The notes under the pieces are model-generated. The model did not search any database. It was not told the origin of the DNA and worked only from the letters and a program-made list of their open reading frames with translations. From contig OX393552.1 in assembly GCA_947650365.1 (NCBI GenBank), positions 46,888,999 through 46,952,998 of the forward strand: a stretch of DNA of 64,000 nucleotides. The letters are read 5' to 3'. The translations under genes and the position numbers were made by a program. Of the stretch, positions 51,111 to 64,000 are shown piece by piece. The DNA is from Chamaelirium japonicum. Taxonomy: Eukaryota > Streptophyta > Magnoliopsida > Liliales > Melanthiaceae. Every line of letters begins with the position of its first letter. The stretch's first letter is position 1.

Positions 51111-54100
51111 ATACGAATGGATTAGAATGGATCGTACGAATGAATTAGAATGGATCGTACAAATGAATTAGAAAGGTTACATTTGTGAGAATGAATTAAA
51201 ATGGATCGTACGAATGAATTAGAATGGATCGTACGAATGAATTAGAATGGATCATACGAATGAATTAGAATAGATATATTCATGCGAATGAATTAGAATT
51301 GATCGTATGAATGAATTAGAATGGATCGTGCTAATGAATTAGAATGGATCGTATGAATAAATTTGAATGGATCGTACGAATGAATTAGAATGGATTGTAC
51401 GAATGGATTAGAATGGATCGTATGAATGAATTCGAATGGATCGTACGAATGAATTAGAATAGCTCATACGAAAAAATTAGAATGAATTAGAATGGATCGT
51501 ACGAATGAATTAGAATGGATTGTGCGAATGAATTAGAATGGATTGTATGAATGAATAAGAATGGATCGTACAAATAAATTAGAATGGATCATAGGAAAGA
51601 ATTAGAATGGATCGTACGAATGGATTAGAACGCATTGTACGAATGAATTAGAATGGATCGTATAAATGAATTAGAATGGATACATTCGTGCGAATGAATT
51701 AGAATGGATCGGACGAATAAATTAGAATGGATCGTACGATTCATTCTAATTCGTTCGTACGATCCATTCTAATTCATTCGTATGATCCATTCTAACTCAT
51801 TCGGTGGATCCATTCTAATTCATTCGTACGATCCATTCTTATTCATTCATACAATCCATTCTAATTCATTCGCATAATCCATTCTAATTCATTCGTACGA
51901 TCCATTCTAATTTATTCATATGAGCTATTCTAATTCATTCATACGATCCATTCTAATTCATTCAAAAGATCGATTCTAATCCATTCGTACAATCCATTCT
52001 AATTCATTCTTACAAACCATTCTAATTCATTCTCACAAATGTAACCTTTCTAATTTATTTGTACGATCCATTCTAATTCATTCGCACGAATGTATCCATT
52101 CTAATTCATTCGTACGATCCATTCTAATTCGTTCGTACGATCCATTCTAATTCGTTCGTACGATCCATTCTAATTCATTCGCACGAATGTAACCATTCTA
52201 ATTCATTCGTACGATCCATTCTAATTCATTCGTACGAACCATTCTAATTCATTCTCACAAATGTAACCTTTCTAATTTATTTGTATGATCCATTCTAATT
52301 CATTCGCACGAATGTATCTATTCTAATTCATTCGTACGATCCATTCTAATTCATTCGTACGATCCATTCTAATTCATTCTCACAAATGTAACCTTTCTAA
52401 TTCATTTGTACGATCCATTCTAATTCATTCATACGATCCATTCTAATCCATTCGTACGATCCATTCTAATTCATTCGAACGAATGTATCCATTCTAATGT
52501 ATTCGTACGATTCATTCTAATTCATTCGCACGATCCATTCTAATTTATTCGTACGATCCATTCTAATTTATTCGTCTGATCCATTCTAATTCATTCGTAT
52601 GATCCATTCTAATTCATTCGGATGATTCATTCTAATTCATTCGTATGATCCATTCTAATTCATTCGGTGGATCCATTCTAATTCATTCGTACGATCCATT
52701 CTAATTCATTCGCACGATCCATTCTAATTTTTTCGTACTATCCATTCTAATTCATTCGTTGTATCCATTCTAATTCATTCGTACGATCCATTCTAATTCA
52801 TTCGTACGATCCATTCTTATTCATTCATACGATCCATTCTAATTCATTCGCACGATCCATTCTAATTCATTCGCACAATCCATTCTAATTCATTCGCACA
52901 ATCCATTCTAATTCATTCGTATGAACGAATTAGAATGGATCGTACGAATGAATTAGAATGGATACATTCGAGCAAATGAATTAGAATGGATCGTACGAAT
53001 GGATTAGAATGGATCGTACGAATGGATTAGAATGGATCGTACGAATGGATTAGAACGCATTGTACGAATGAATTAGAATAGATACATTTGTGTGAATAAA
53101 TTAGATTGCATCGTACAAATGAATTTGAATGGATCGGACGAATGAATTAGAATGGATCGTACGAATGAATTAGAATGGATCGTGCGAATGAATTAGAATA
53201 GATCGTACGAATGAATTAGAATGGATACATTCGAGCGATCCATTCTAATTCATTTATACGATCCATTCTAATTCATTCATACGATCCATTCTAATTCATT
53301 CGTATAATCCATTCTAATTCATTCGCACGATCCATTCTAATTGATTTGCACGAATATACGATCCATTCTAATTTATTCACAAGAATGTATCCTTTCTAAT
53401 TCATTCATACAATCCATTCTAATTTATTCGCTCGAATGTATCCATTCTAATTCATTCGTACAATCCATTCTAATTCATTCGTACGATCCATTCTAATTCA
53501 TTCGTACGATCCATTCTAATCCATTTGTACGATCGATTCTAATTCATTCGCACGATCCATTCTAATTCATTCATACGATCCATTCTAATTCATTCATACG
53601 ATCCATTCTAATTCATTCCTATGATCCATTCTAATTCATTCGTACGATCCATTCTAATTCATTCGCTCAAATGTATCCATTCTAATTAATTCGTACGATC
53701 CATTCTAATTCATTCGTACGATCCATTCTAATTCATTCTCAAGAATGTAACCTTTCTAATTCATTTGTATGTATCCATTCTAATTCATTCGTACGATCTA
53801 TTCTAATTCGTTCATACAATCCATTCTAATTCATTCGTACGATCCATTCTAATTCATTCGTACGATCCATTCTAATCCATTCGTACGATCCATTCTAATC
53901 CATTCTTACGATCCATTCTAATCCATTCGTATGATCCATTCTAATTCATTCGTATGAATGTATCCATTCTAATTTATTCGTACCATCCAGTCTAATTCAT
54001 TCGTACGATCCATTCTAATTCATTTGCACGAATGTATCCATTCTAATTCATTCGTACAATCCATTCTAATTCATTCGCACGATCCATTCTAATTCATTCC

Positions 54101-57100
54101 TACGATCCATTCTAATTCATTCGTATGAATGAATTCTAATTCATTCGCATGAATGTATCCATTCTAATTCATTTGCACGATCTATTCTAATTCATTCCTA
54201 TGATCCATTCTAATTCATTCGTACGATCCATTCTAATTCATTCGCTTGAATGTATCCATTCTAATTCGTTCGTACGATCCATTCTAATTCGTTCGTACGA
54301 TCCATTCTAATGCATTCGTATGATCCATTCTAATTCATTCGCACGATCCATTCTAATTAATTCGCTCGAATGTAACCATTCTAATTCATTCGTACGATCC
54401 ATTCTAATTCATTCCTACGATCCATTCTAATTCATTCGAACGAATGTATCCATTCTAATTCATTTGCACGATCCATTCTAATTCATTCCTATGATCCATT
54501 CTAATTCATTCGTATAATCCATTCTAATTTATTCGCTCGAATGTATCCATTCTAATTCATTCGTATGATCCATTCTAATTCATTCGCACGAATATATCCA
54601 TTCTAATTCATTCGTACGATCCTTTCTAATTCATTCGCACGATCCATTCTAATTGTTTCATATGATCCATTCTAATTGTTTCATATGATCCATTCTAATT
54701 CATTCGTACTCTCCATTCTAATTCATTCGTACTCTCCATTCTAATTCATTCGTATGATTCATTCTAATTCATTCGCACGATCCATTCTAATTCATTCGTA
54801 CAATCCATTCAAATTCATTCGTACGATGCAATCTAATTCATTCGCACAAATGTATCTATACTAATTCATTTGTACAATGCGTTCCAATCCATTCGTACGA
54901 TCCATTCTAATTCATTCGTACGATCCATTCAAATTCATTCGCACGAATGTAACCATTCTAATTCATTCGTACGATCCATTCTAATTTATTCCTATGATCC
55001 ATTCTAATTCATTCGCACGAATGTATCTATTCTAATTCATTTGCATGATCCATTCTAATTCATTCCAATGATCCATTCTAATTCATTTGTACGATCCATT
55101 CTAATTCATTTGCTCGAATGTATCCATTCTAATTCATTCGTACGATCCATTCTAATTCGTTCGTACGATCCATTCTAATTCGTTCCGTACGATCAATTCT
55201 AATCCATTCGTACGATCCATTCTAATCCATTCATACGATCCATTCTAATCCATTCGTACGATCCATTCTAATCCATTCGTACGATCCATTCTAATTCATT
55301 CTCAGAAATGTAACCTTTCTAATTCATTTGTACGATCCATTCTAATTCATTCGTACAATCCATTCTAATCCATTCGTACGATCCATTCTGATCCATTCGT
55401 ACGATCCATTCTAATCCATTCGCACGAATGTAACCATTCTAATTTATTCGTACGATCCATTCTAATGCATTCCTACAATCCATTCTAATTCATTCGCACA
55501 AATGTATCCATTCTAATTCATTTGCACGATCCATTCTAATTCATTCGTACGATCCATTCTAATTCATTCGTACGATCCATTCTAATTCATTCGTACGATC
55601 CATTCTTATTCATTCGCATGATCCATTCGTACGATCCATTCTAATCCATTCGTACGATCCATTCTAATTCGTTCGTACGATCCATTCTAATTCGTTCGTA
55701 CGATCCGTTCTAATTCGTTCGTACGATCCATTCTAATTCATTCGCACGATCCATTCTAATTCATTCGTACGATCCATTCTAATTCATTCGCACGATTCAT
55801 TCTAATTCATTCGTACGAATGAATTAGAATGGATCGTACAAATGGATTAGAATGGATCGTACGAATAGATTAGAATGGATCGTACAAATGAATTAGAATG
55901 GATTATACAAATGAATTAGAATGGATACATTCATACAAATGAATTAGAATGGATCGTATGAATGAATTAGAATGGATCATACGAATGAATTAGAATGGAT
56001 CGTGCGAATGAATTAGAATGGATCGTGCGAATGAATTAGAATGGATACATTCGTACAAATGAATTAGAATGGATCATGCGAATGAATTAGAATGGATCGT
56101 GCGAATGAATTAGAATGGATACATTTGAGCGAATGAATTAGAATAGATCGTACGAATGAATTAGAATGGATCGTACGAACGAATTAGAATGGATCCTACG
56201 AATGAATTAGAATGGATCGTACAAATGAATTAGAAAGGTTACATTCGTGAGAATGAATTAGAATGGATCGTAGGAATGAATTAGAATGGATCGTACGAAT
56301 GAATTAGATTGGTTACATTCGTAAGAATGAATTAGAATGGGTCGTAGGAATGGATTAGAATGGATCGTACGAATGAATTAGAATGGATCGTAAAAATGAA
56401 TTAGAAAGGTTACATTTGTGAGAATGAATTAGAATGGATCGTACGAATGAATTAGAATGGATCGTACAAATGGATTAGAATAGATCGTGCGAACGAATTA
56501 GAATGAATCGTGCGAATGAATTAGAATTGATCATATGAATGATCCATTCTATTTCATTCCATTCTAATTCATTCGCATGATCCATTCTAATTCATTCGTT
56601 CGATCTATTCTAATTCATTCGTACAATCCATTAAAATTTATTCACATGATCCATTCTAATTCATTCGTACGATCCATTCTAATTCATTCGTACGAATGTA
56701 TCCATTCTAATTCGTTCGTACAATCCATTCTAATTCATTCGTACAATCCATTCTAATTCATTCCTATGATCTATTCTAATTCATTCGCTCGAATGTATCC
56801 ATTCTAATTCATTCATACAATCCATTCTAATTCATTCGCAAGATCCATTCTAATTCATTCGTATGATCCATTCTAATTCATTCCTATGATCTATTTTAAT
56901 TCATTCGCTCGAATGTATCCATTCTAATTCATTCGTACGATCTATTCTAATTCATTCGTATGATCCATTCTAACTCATTCGGTGGATACATTCTAATTTA
57001 TTCGTACGATCCATTTTATTTCATTCGTACGATCCATTCTAATTCTTTCGCACGAATGTATCCATTCTAATTCATGCGCACGAATGGATCATGCGAATGA

Positions 57101-60100
57101 ATTTGAATGGATCGTACGAATGAATTAGAATGGATCGAACGAAAGAATTAGAATGGATACATTCGAGCGAATGAATTAGAATAGATCATAAGAATGAATT
57201 AGAATGGATCATACGAATGAATTAGAATGGATCGTACGAACGAATTAGAATGGATCGTACGAACGAATTAGAATGGTTCGTATGAACGAATTAGAATGGA
57301 TCGTACGAATGAATTAGAATGGATACATTCGTGCGAATGAATTAGAATGGATCGTACGAATGAATTAGAGTGGATCGAGCGAATAAATTAGAATGAATCG
57401 TACGAATGAATTAGAATGGATCGTGCGAATGAATTAGAATGGATACATTTGTACGAATAAATTAGAATGGATTGTACGAATGAATTATAATGGATACATT
57501 TTGCGAATAAATTAGAATGGATCGTATATTCGTGCAAATAAATTAGAGTGGATCATACGAATGAATTAGAATGGATCGTGCGAATGAATTAGAATGAATC
57601 GTACGAATGCATTAGATTGGATCGTACGAATGAAATAGAATGAATCGTACGATCCATTCTAATTCATTTGTACGATGCATTCTAATCTATTCTAATTCAT
57701 TCGCACAAATGTATCCATTCTAATTCATTCTCACGAATGTAATCTTTCTAATTCATTTGTATGATCCATTCTAATGCATTCGTATAGAATCCATTTGTAC
57801 CATCCATTCTAATCGATTCATTCGTACGAATGAATTAGAATGGTTACATTCGTCCGAATGAATTAGAATGGATCATACGAATGAATTAGAATGGATCGTA
57901 CGAATGAATTAGAATGGATCGTACGAATGAATTAGAATGGATCATAGGAATGAATTAGAATAGATCGTGTAAATGAATTAGAATGGATCGTATGAATGAA
58001 TAAGAATGGATCGGATGAATGAATTAGAATGGATACATTTGTGTGAATGAATTAGAATGGATCATACGAATGAATTAGAATGGATCGTACGAATGAATTA
58101 GAATGGATAGTGCGAATGAATTAGAATGGATCGTATGAATGAATTAGAATGGATTGTAAGTACGAATGAATTAGAATTGATCGAACGAATGGATTAGAAT
58201 GGATCGTACGAATGGAATAGAATGGATCGTACGAATGGATTAGAACGCATTGTACGAATGAATTAGAATAGATACATTTGTGCGAATGAATTAGATTGCA
58301 TCGTACGAATGAATTTGAATGGATCGGACAAATGAATTAGAATGGATCGTATGAATGAATAAGAATGGATCGTACGAATGAATTAGAATGGATACATTTG
58401 TGCGAATTATTAGAATGGATCGTATGAATGAATTTGAATGGATCGTACGAATGAATTAGAATGGTTACATTCGTGCGAATGAATTAGAATGGATCGTACG
58501 AATGGATTAGAATGGATCGTACGAATGGATTAGAATGGATCGTACGAATGAATTTGTAATTCGTTCATACGATCCATTCTAATTCTTTCATATGATCCCT
58601 TCTAATTCATTCGTACGATCCATTCTAATTCATTTGTACGAATGTATCCATTCTAATTCATTCGCACGATCCATTCTAATTCATTCGCACGATCCATTCT
58701 AATTCAGTCGTATGAATGTATCCATTCTAATTCATTCCTATGATCCATTCTAATTCATTTGTACGATCCATTCTAATTCATTCGTACAATCCATTCTAAT
58801 TCATTCACACGATCCATTCTAATCCATTCGTACGATCCATTCTAATTCATTCGTACGATCTATTCTAATTCATTCGCATGATCCATTCTAATTCATTCGT
58901 ACGATCCATTCTAATTCATTCGTACAATCCATTCTAATTCATTCGTACGATCCATTCTAATTCATTCGCACAATCCAATCTAATTCATTCCTTTGATCCA
59001 TTCTAATTCATTCGTATGATCCATTCTAATTCATTCGCTCGAATGTATCCATTCTAATTCATTCGTATGATCCATTTAATTCGTTCATACGATCCATTCT
59101 AATTCGTTCGTACGATCCATTCTAATTCGTTTGTACAATCCATTCTAATTCATTCGCACGATCCATTCTAATACATTCGTACGATCCTTTCTAATTCATT
59201 CGCACGATCCATTCTAATTCATTCGTATGATCCATTCTAATTCATTCCCACGATCTATTCTAATTCATTCGCTCGAATGTATCCATTCTAATTCATTCGT
59301 TTGATCCATTCTAATTCATTCGTACGATCCATTCAAATTCATTTGCTCGAATGTATCCAGTCTAATTCATTCGTACGATCCATTCTAATTCGTTCGTACG
59401 ATTCATTCTAATTCATTCGTACGATCCATTCTAATGCATTCATACGATTCATTCTAATTCATTCGCACGATCCATTCTAATTCATTTGTATGATCCATTC
59501 TAATTCATTCCTACGATCTATTCTAATTCATTCGCTCGAATATAAACTTTCTAATTAGAATGGATCGTACAACTGAATTAGAAAGGTTACATTCGTGAGA
59601 ATGAATTACAATGGATCGTACGAATGAATTAGAATCGATACATTCGAGCGAATGAATTTGAATGGATCGTACGAATGAATTAGAATGGATCGAACGAGTG
59701 AATTAGAATGGATACATTCGAGCGAATGAATTAGAATAGATCGTAGGAATGAATTAGAATGGATCATACGAATAAATTAGAATGGATCGTGCGAATGAAT
59801 TAGAATGGATTGTACGAATGAATTAGAATGGATACATTCGTGCGAATGAATTAGAATGGATCGTACGAATGAATTAGAATGGATCGTACGAATGAATTAG
59901 AATGGATGATACGAATGAATTAGACTGGATTGTACGAATGCATTAGAATTGATCATGCGAATGAATTAGAATGGATCGTACGAAAGAATTAGAATGGATC
60001 GTATGAATAAATTAGAATGGATCATACGAATAAATTAGAATCGATCGTGCGAATGAATTAGAATGGATCGTACGAATGAATTAGAATGGATACATTTGTG

Positions 60101-63100
60101 CGATGAATAAGAATGGAGCGTACGAATGAATTAGAATGGAGCGTACGAATGAACTAGAATGGATATAATTGTGCGAATGAATTAGAATGGATTATATGAA
60201 AGAATTAGAATGGATCGTGCGAATGAATTAGAATGGATTGTGCGAAGGAATTAGAATGGATCATACGAACGAATTAGAATGGATCGTACGAACGAATTAG
60301 AATGCATCATATGAACGAATTAGAATGGATCGTACGAATGAATTAGAATGGATACATTTGTGCGAATTAATAAGAATGGATCGTACGAATTAATTAGATT
60401 GGATCGTACGAATCAATTAGAATGGATCGTACGAATGAATTAGAATGGATTGTACGAATGAATTAGAATAGATCGTACAAATGAATTAGAATGGATCGTG
60501 CGAATGAATTAGAATTGATCATACAAATGAATTAGAACGGATCGTACGAATGAATTAGAATGGATTGTACTAATGAATTAGAATTGATCATACGAATGAA
60601 TTAGAATGGATCGTACGAATGAATATGAATGAATTAGAATGGATCGTACGAATGAATAAGAATGGATCGTACGAATGAATTAGAATGGATCGTGCGAATG
60701 AATTAGAATGGATACATTCTAATTCATTCATACGATTCATTCTAATTCATTCGCTCGAATGTATCCATTCTAATTCATTCGTACGATCCATTCTAATACA
60801 TTCGTACGATCCATTCTAATTCATTCGCACGAATGTATCCATTCTAATTCATTCGTACGATCCATTCTATTTCGTTCGTATGATCCATTCTAATTCATTT
60901 GCACGATCCATTCTAATTCATTCCTATGATCCATTCTAATTCATTCGCATGATCCATTCTAATTCATTCGCACAAATGTATCCATTCTAATTCATTCATA
61001 TGATCCATTCTAATTCATTCGTACGATCCATTCTAATTCATTCGTACAAATGAATTAGAATGGATCGTATGAATGAATAAGAATGGATCGTACGAATGAA
61101 TTAGAATGGATCGTGCAAATGAATTAGAATGAATCGTACGAATGCATTAGAATGGATACATTCGTCCGAATGAATTAGAATGGATGGTACGAATGAATTA
61201 GAATGGATCGTACGAATGGATAAGAATGGATCGTACGAATGGATTAGAATGGATCATACGAATGAATTAGAATGGATCGTACAAATGAATTAGAAAGGTT
61301 ACATTTGTGAGAATGAATTAGAATGGATCGTACGAATGAATTAGAATGGATCGTACAAATGAATTAGAATGGACCGTACGAATGAATTAGAATGGATATA
61401 TTCGTGCGAATGAATTAGAATGGATCGTACAAATGAATTAGAATGGATCATACGAATGAATTAGAATGGATCGTGAATCGTACGAATGAATTAGAATGGA
61501 TCGTACGAATGAATTAGAATGGATCATAGGAATGAATTAGAATGGATCGTGCAAATGAATTAGAATGGATACATTCGTGCGAATGATATAGAATGGATCG
61601 TAGGAATGAATTAGAATGGATCGTGCGAATGAATTAGAATGGATCGTATGAATGAATTAGAATGGATCGTACGAATGAATTAGAATGGATACATTTGTGC
61701 GAATGAATAAGAATGGATCGTGCGAATGAATTAGAATAGATCGTACGAATGAATTAGAATGGATCGTATGAATAAATTAGAATGGATTGCATGAATAAAT
61801 TAGAATGGATCATACGAATGAATTGGAATGGATCGTACGAATGAATTAGAATGGATACATTCATGCAAATGAATTAGAATAGATAGTACGAATGAATTAG
61901 AATGGATCGTACGATCCATTCATTAGAATGTATCCATTCTAATTCATTCGCACAATCCATTCTAATTCATTCGCACAATCCATTCTAATTCATTCGCATG
62001 ATCCATTCTAATTCATTCGTATGATCCATTCTAACTTATTCGGTGGATCCATTCTAATTCATTCGTACAATCCATTCTAATTCATTCGCACTATCCATTC
62101 TAATTCATTCACACGATCTATTCTAATTCATTCGTACGATCCATTCTAATTCATTCGCATGAATATATCCATTCTAATTCATTTGTACGATCCATTCTAA
62201 TTCATTCGTATAATACGTTCTAATCCATTCGTACGATCCATTCTAATTCATTTCTATGATCCATTCTAATTCATTCGTACGATCCATTCTAATTCATTCG
62301 CTCGAATGTATCCATTCTAATTCATTCGTACGATCCATTCTAATTCGTTCATACGATCCATTCTAATTCGTTCGTACGAATGTATCCATTCTAATTCATT
62401 CGCGCGATCCATTCTAATCCATTCGTACGATCCATTCTAATTCATTCGTACAAATGAATTAGAATGGATCGTATGAATGAATAAGAATGGATCATACGAA
62501 TGAATTAGAATGGATCGTGCGAATGAATTAGAATTAATCGTACGAATGCATTAGAATGGATACATTCGTGCGAATGAATTAGAATGGATCGTACGAATGA
62601 ATTAGAATGGATCATACAAATGAATTAGAAAGGTTACATTCGTGAGAATGAATTAGAATGGATCGTACGAATGAATTAGAATGGATCATGCGAATGAATT
62701 AGAATGGATCGTACGAATGGATTAGAACGCATTGTACGAATGAATTAGAATGGATCGTAGAAATGAATTAGAATGGATATATTCATGCGAATGAATTAGA
62801 GAATGGATCCACCGAATGAATTAGAATGGATCGTACGAATGAATTAGAATGAATCATTCGAATGAATTAGATCGTACGATTCATTCTAATTCATTCGTAC
62901 GATCCATTCTAATGCATTCGTACGATTCATTCTAATTTATTCGCACGATCTATTCTAATTCATTCGTACGATCCATTCTTATTCATTCATACGATCAATT
63001 CTAATTCATTCGCACGAATGTAACCATTCTAATTCATTCGCACGATCCATTCTAATTCATTCCTACAATCAATTCTAATTCATTTGTACGATCTATTCTA

Positions 63101-64000
63101 ATTCATTCGTACGATCCATTCTAATTCATTCGTACGATCCATTTTAACTCATTCGCACAAATGTATCCATTCTAATTCATTCGTACGATCCATTCTAATT
63201 CATTCGCACGATCCATTCTAATTTATTCGTACGATCCATTCTAATTCATTCGTACGATCCATTCTAATTCATTCATACGATCGATTCCAATTCATTCGTA
63301 CGATCCATTCTAAATCATTCGTACGATCCATTCTAATTCATTCCTATGATCCATTCTAATTCATTCGTACGATCCATTCTAATTCATTCGCTCGAATGTA
63401 TCCATTCTAATTCATTCGTACGATCCATTCTAATTCGTTCATATGATCCATTCTAATTCGTTCGTACAATCCATTCTAATTCATTCGCACGATCCATTCT
63501 AATCCATTCGTACGATCCATACTAATTCATTCTAATTTATTCGTACATTCCATTCTAATTCATTCGTACGATCTATTCTAATTTATTCGCACGAATATAA
63601 CCATTCTAATTCATTCGTATGATCCATACTAATTCATTCGTACGATCCATTCTAATTCATTCGTACGATCCATTCTAATCCATTCGTACGATCCATTCTA
63701 ATTCATTCGTACAATGCGTTCTAATCCATTCGTATGATCCATTCTAATCCATTCGTACGATCCATTCTAATTCATTCGCACGAATGTAACCATTCTAATT
63801 CATTTGCACGATCCATTCTAATTCATTCCTATGATCCATTCTAATTCATTCGTACGATCCATTCTAATTCATTCGCTCGAATGTATCCATTCTAATTCAT
63901 TCGTACGATCCATTCTAATTCGTTCATACGATCCATTCTAATTCGTTCGTACGATCCATTCTAATTCGTTCGCACGATCCATTTTTATTCATTCTTATTC

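Larger units (their letters stand above)
46270..64000. repeat. Right satellite array (same 23/28-bp family)
   Basis: The same monomer family resumes directly after the LINE, in the same - orientation that precedes it, as expected if the LINE split one block. Orientation blocks, approximately: - to 46945; short alternating blocks of 30-130 bp to 47760; + 47761-48616; - 48617-49820; + (with brief - interruptions) 49821-50723; alternating to 50945; + 50946-51735; - 51736-52920; + 52921-53235; - 53236-55808; + 55809-56540; - 56541-57075; + 57080-57650; - 57651-57825; + 57826-58555; - 58556-59550; + 59551-60715; - 60716-61045; + 61046-61915; - 61916-62450; + 62451-62875; - 62876-64000. The array runs off the window end. 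No gene is seen. Confidence 0.97.

Noticed and set aside
1-64000. Telomere or interstitial telomeric repeat
   Set aside because: No TTTAGGG, TTAGGG or related short motif runs are present. The monomer is 23/28 bp.

Overview
The window is almost entirely one satellite DNA family. The unit is an AT-rich 23-bp monomer that, in + orientation, begins GAATTAGAATGGAT and ends CGTACGAAT. A 28-bp variant carrying five extra bases (ACATT) before the CGTRCG core is mixed in. About 61 of the 64 kb consists of degenerate monomers of this family. No host gene, RNA gene or CRISPR array is visible. The only other DNA is a 5'-truncated LINE (L1-type non-LTR retrotransposon, minus strand) at about 43597-46256. 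Its RT/zinc-knuckle/RNase H C-terminus is of the kind found in flowering-plant LINEs. The window is therefore most likely plant heterochromatin (pericentromeric, subtelomeric or sex-chromosomal), but the species cannot be named from the sequence.

The array is not a simple head-to-tail satellite. It switches orientation dozens of times, in blocks from about 30 bp to about 2.9 kb. Most switches fall on the palindromic core CGTACG of the monomer, giving perfect palindromes of 40-50 bp at several junctions. From 1 to about 22.4 kb, + blocks dominate, and a 4.7-kb higher-order unit is visible (copies from 1, 4709, 15396 and 20058). A composite of about 7.1 kb (1-7142) recurs at 15396-22441. Between these lies a tandem pair of 1.85-kb higher-order repeats (7480-11199). 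From 22.4 to 43.6 kb the array is a fine mosaic with more - blocks, including a long - block at 37686-40570. To the right of the LINE (46270-64000) the mosaic continues. It holds re-ordered copies of segments found at 34.9-39.9 kb.

The LINE lies inside a - orientation block. It has a 14-bp poly(A) tail (seen as poly-T), an AATAAA signal 18 bp before the tail, a perfect 13-bp target-site duplication made of satellite sequence, and an inferred nick at TTCT/AA, close to the L1 endonuclease preference. What remains is the C-terminal part of ORF2 (RT thumb region, zf-RVT, RNase H with all four acidic residues), broken by one frameshift, followed by a 3' region with a 330-bp tandem duplication. It is dead as an autonomous element. 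Nothing in the window forms a pathway or operon. The biology here is satellite amplification, inversion and retrotransposon insertion. All repeat boundaries were placed by eye and are approximate unless a landmark is named.
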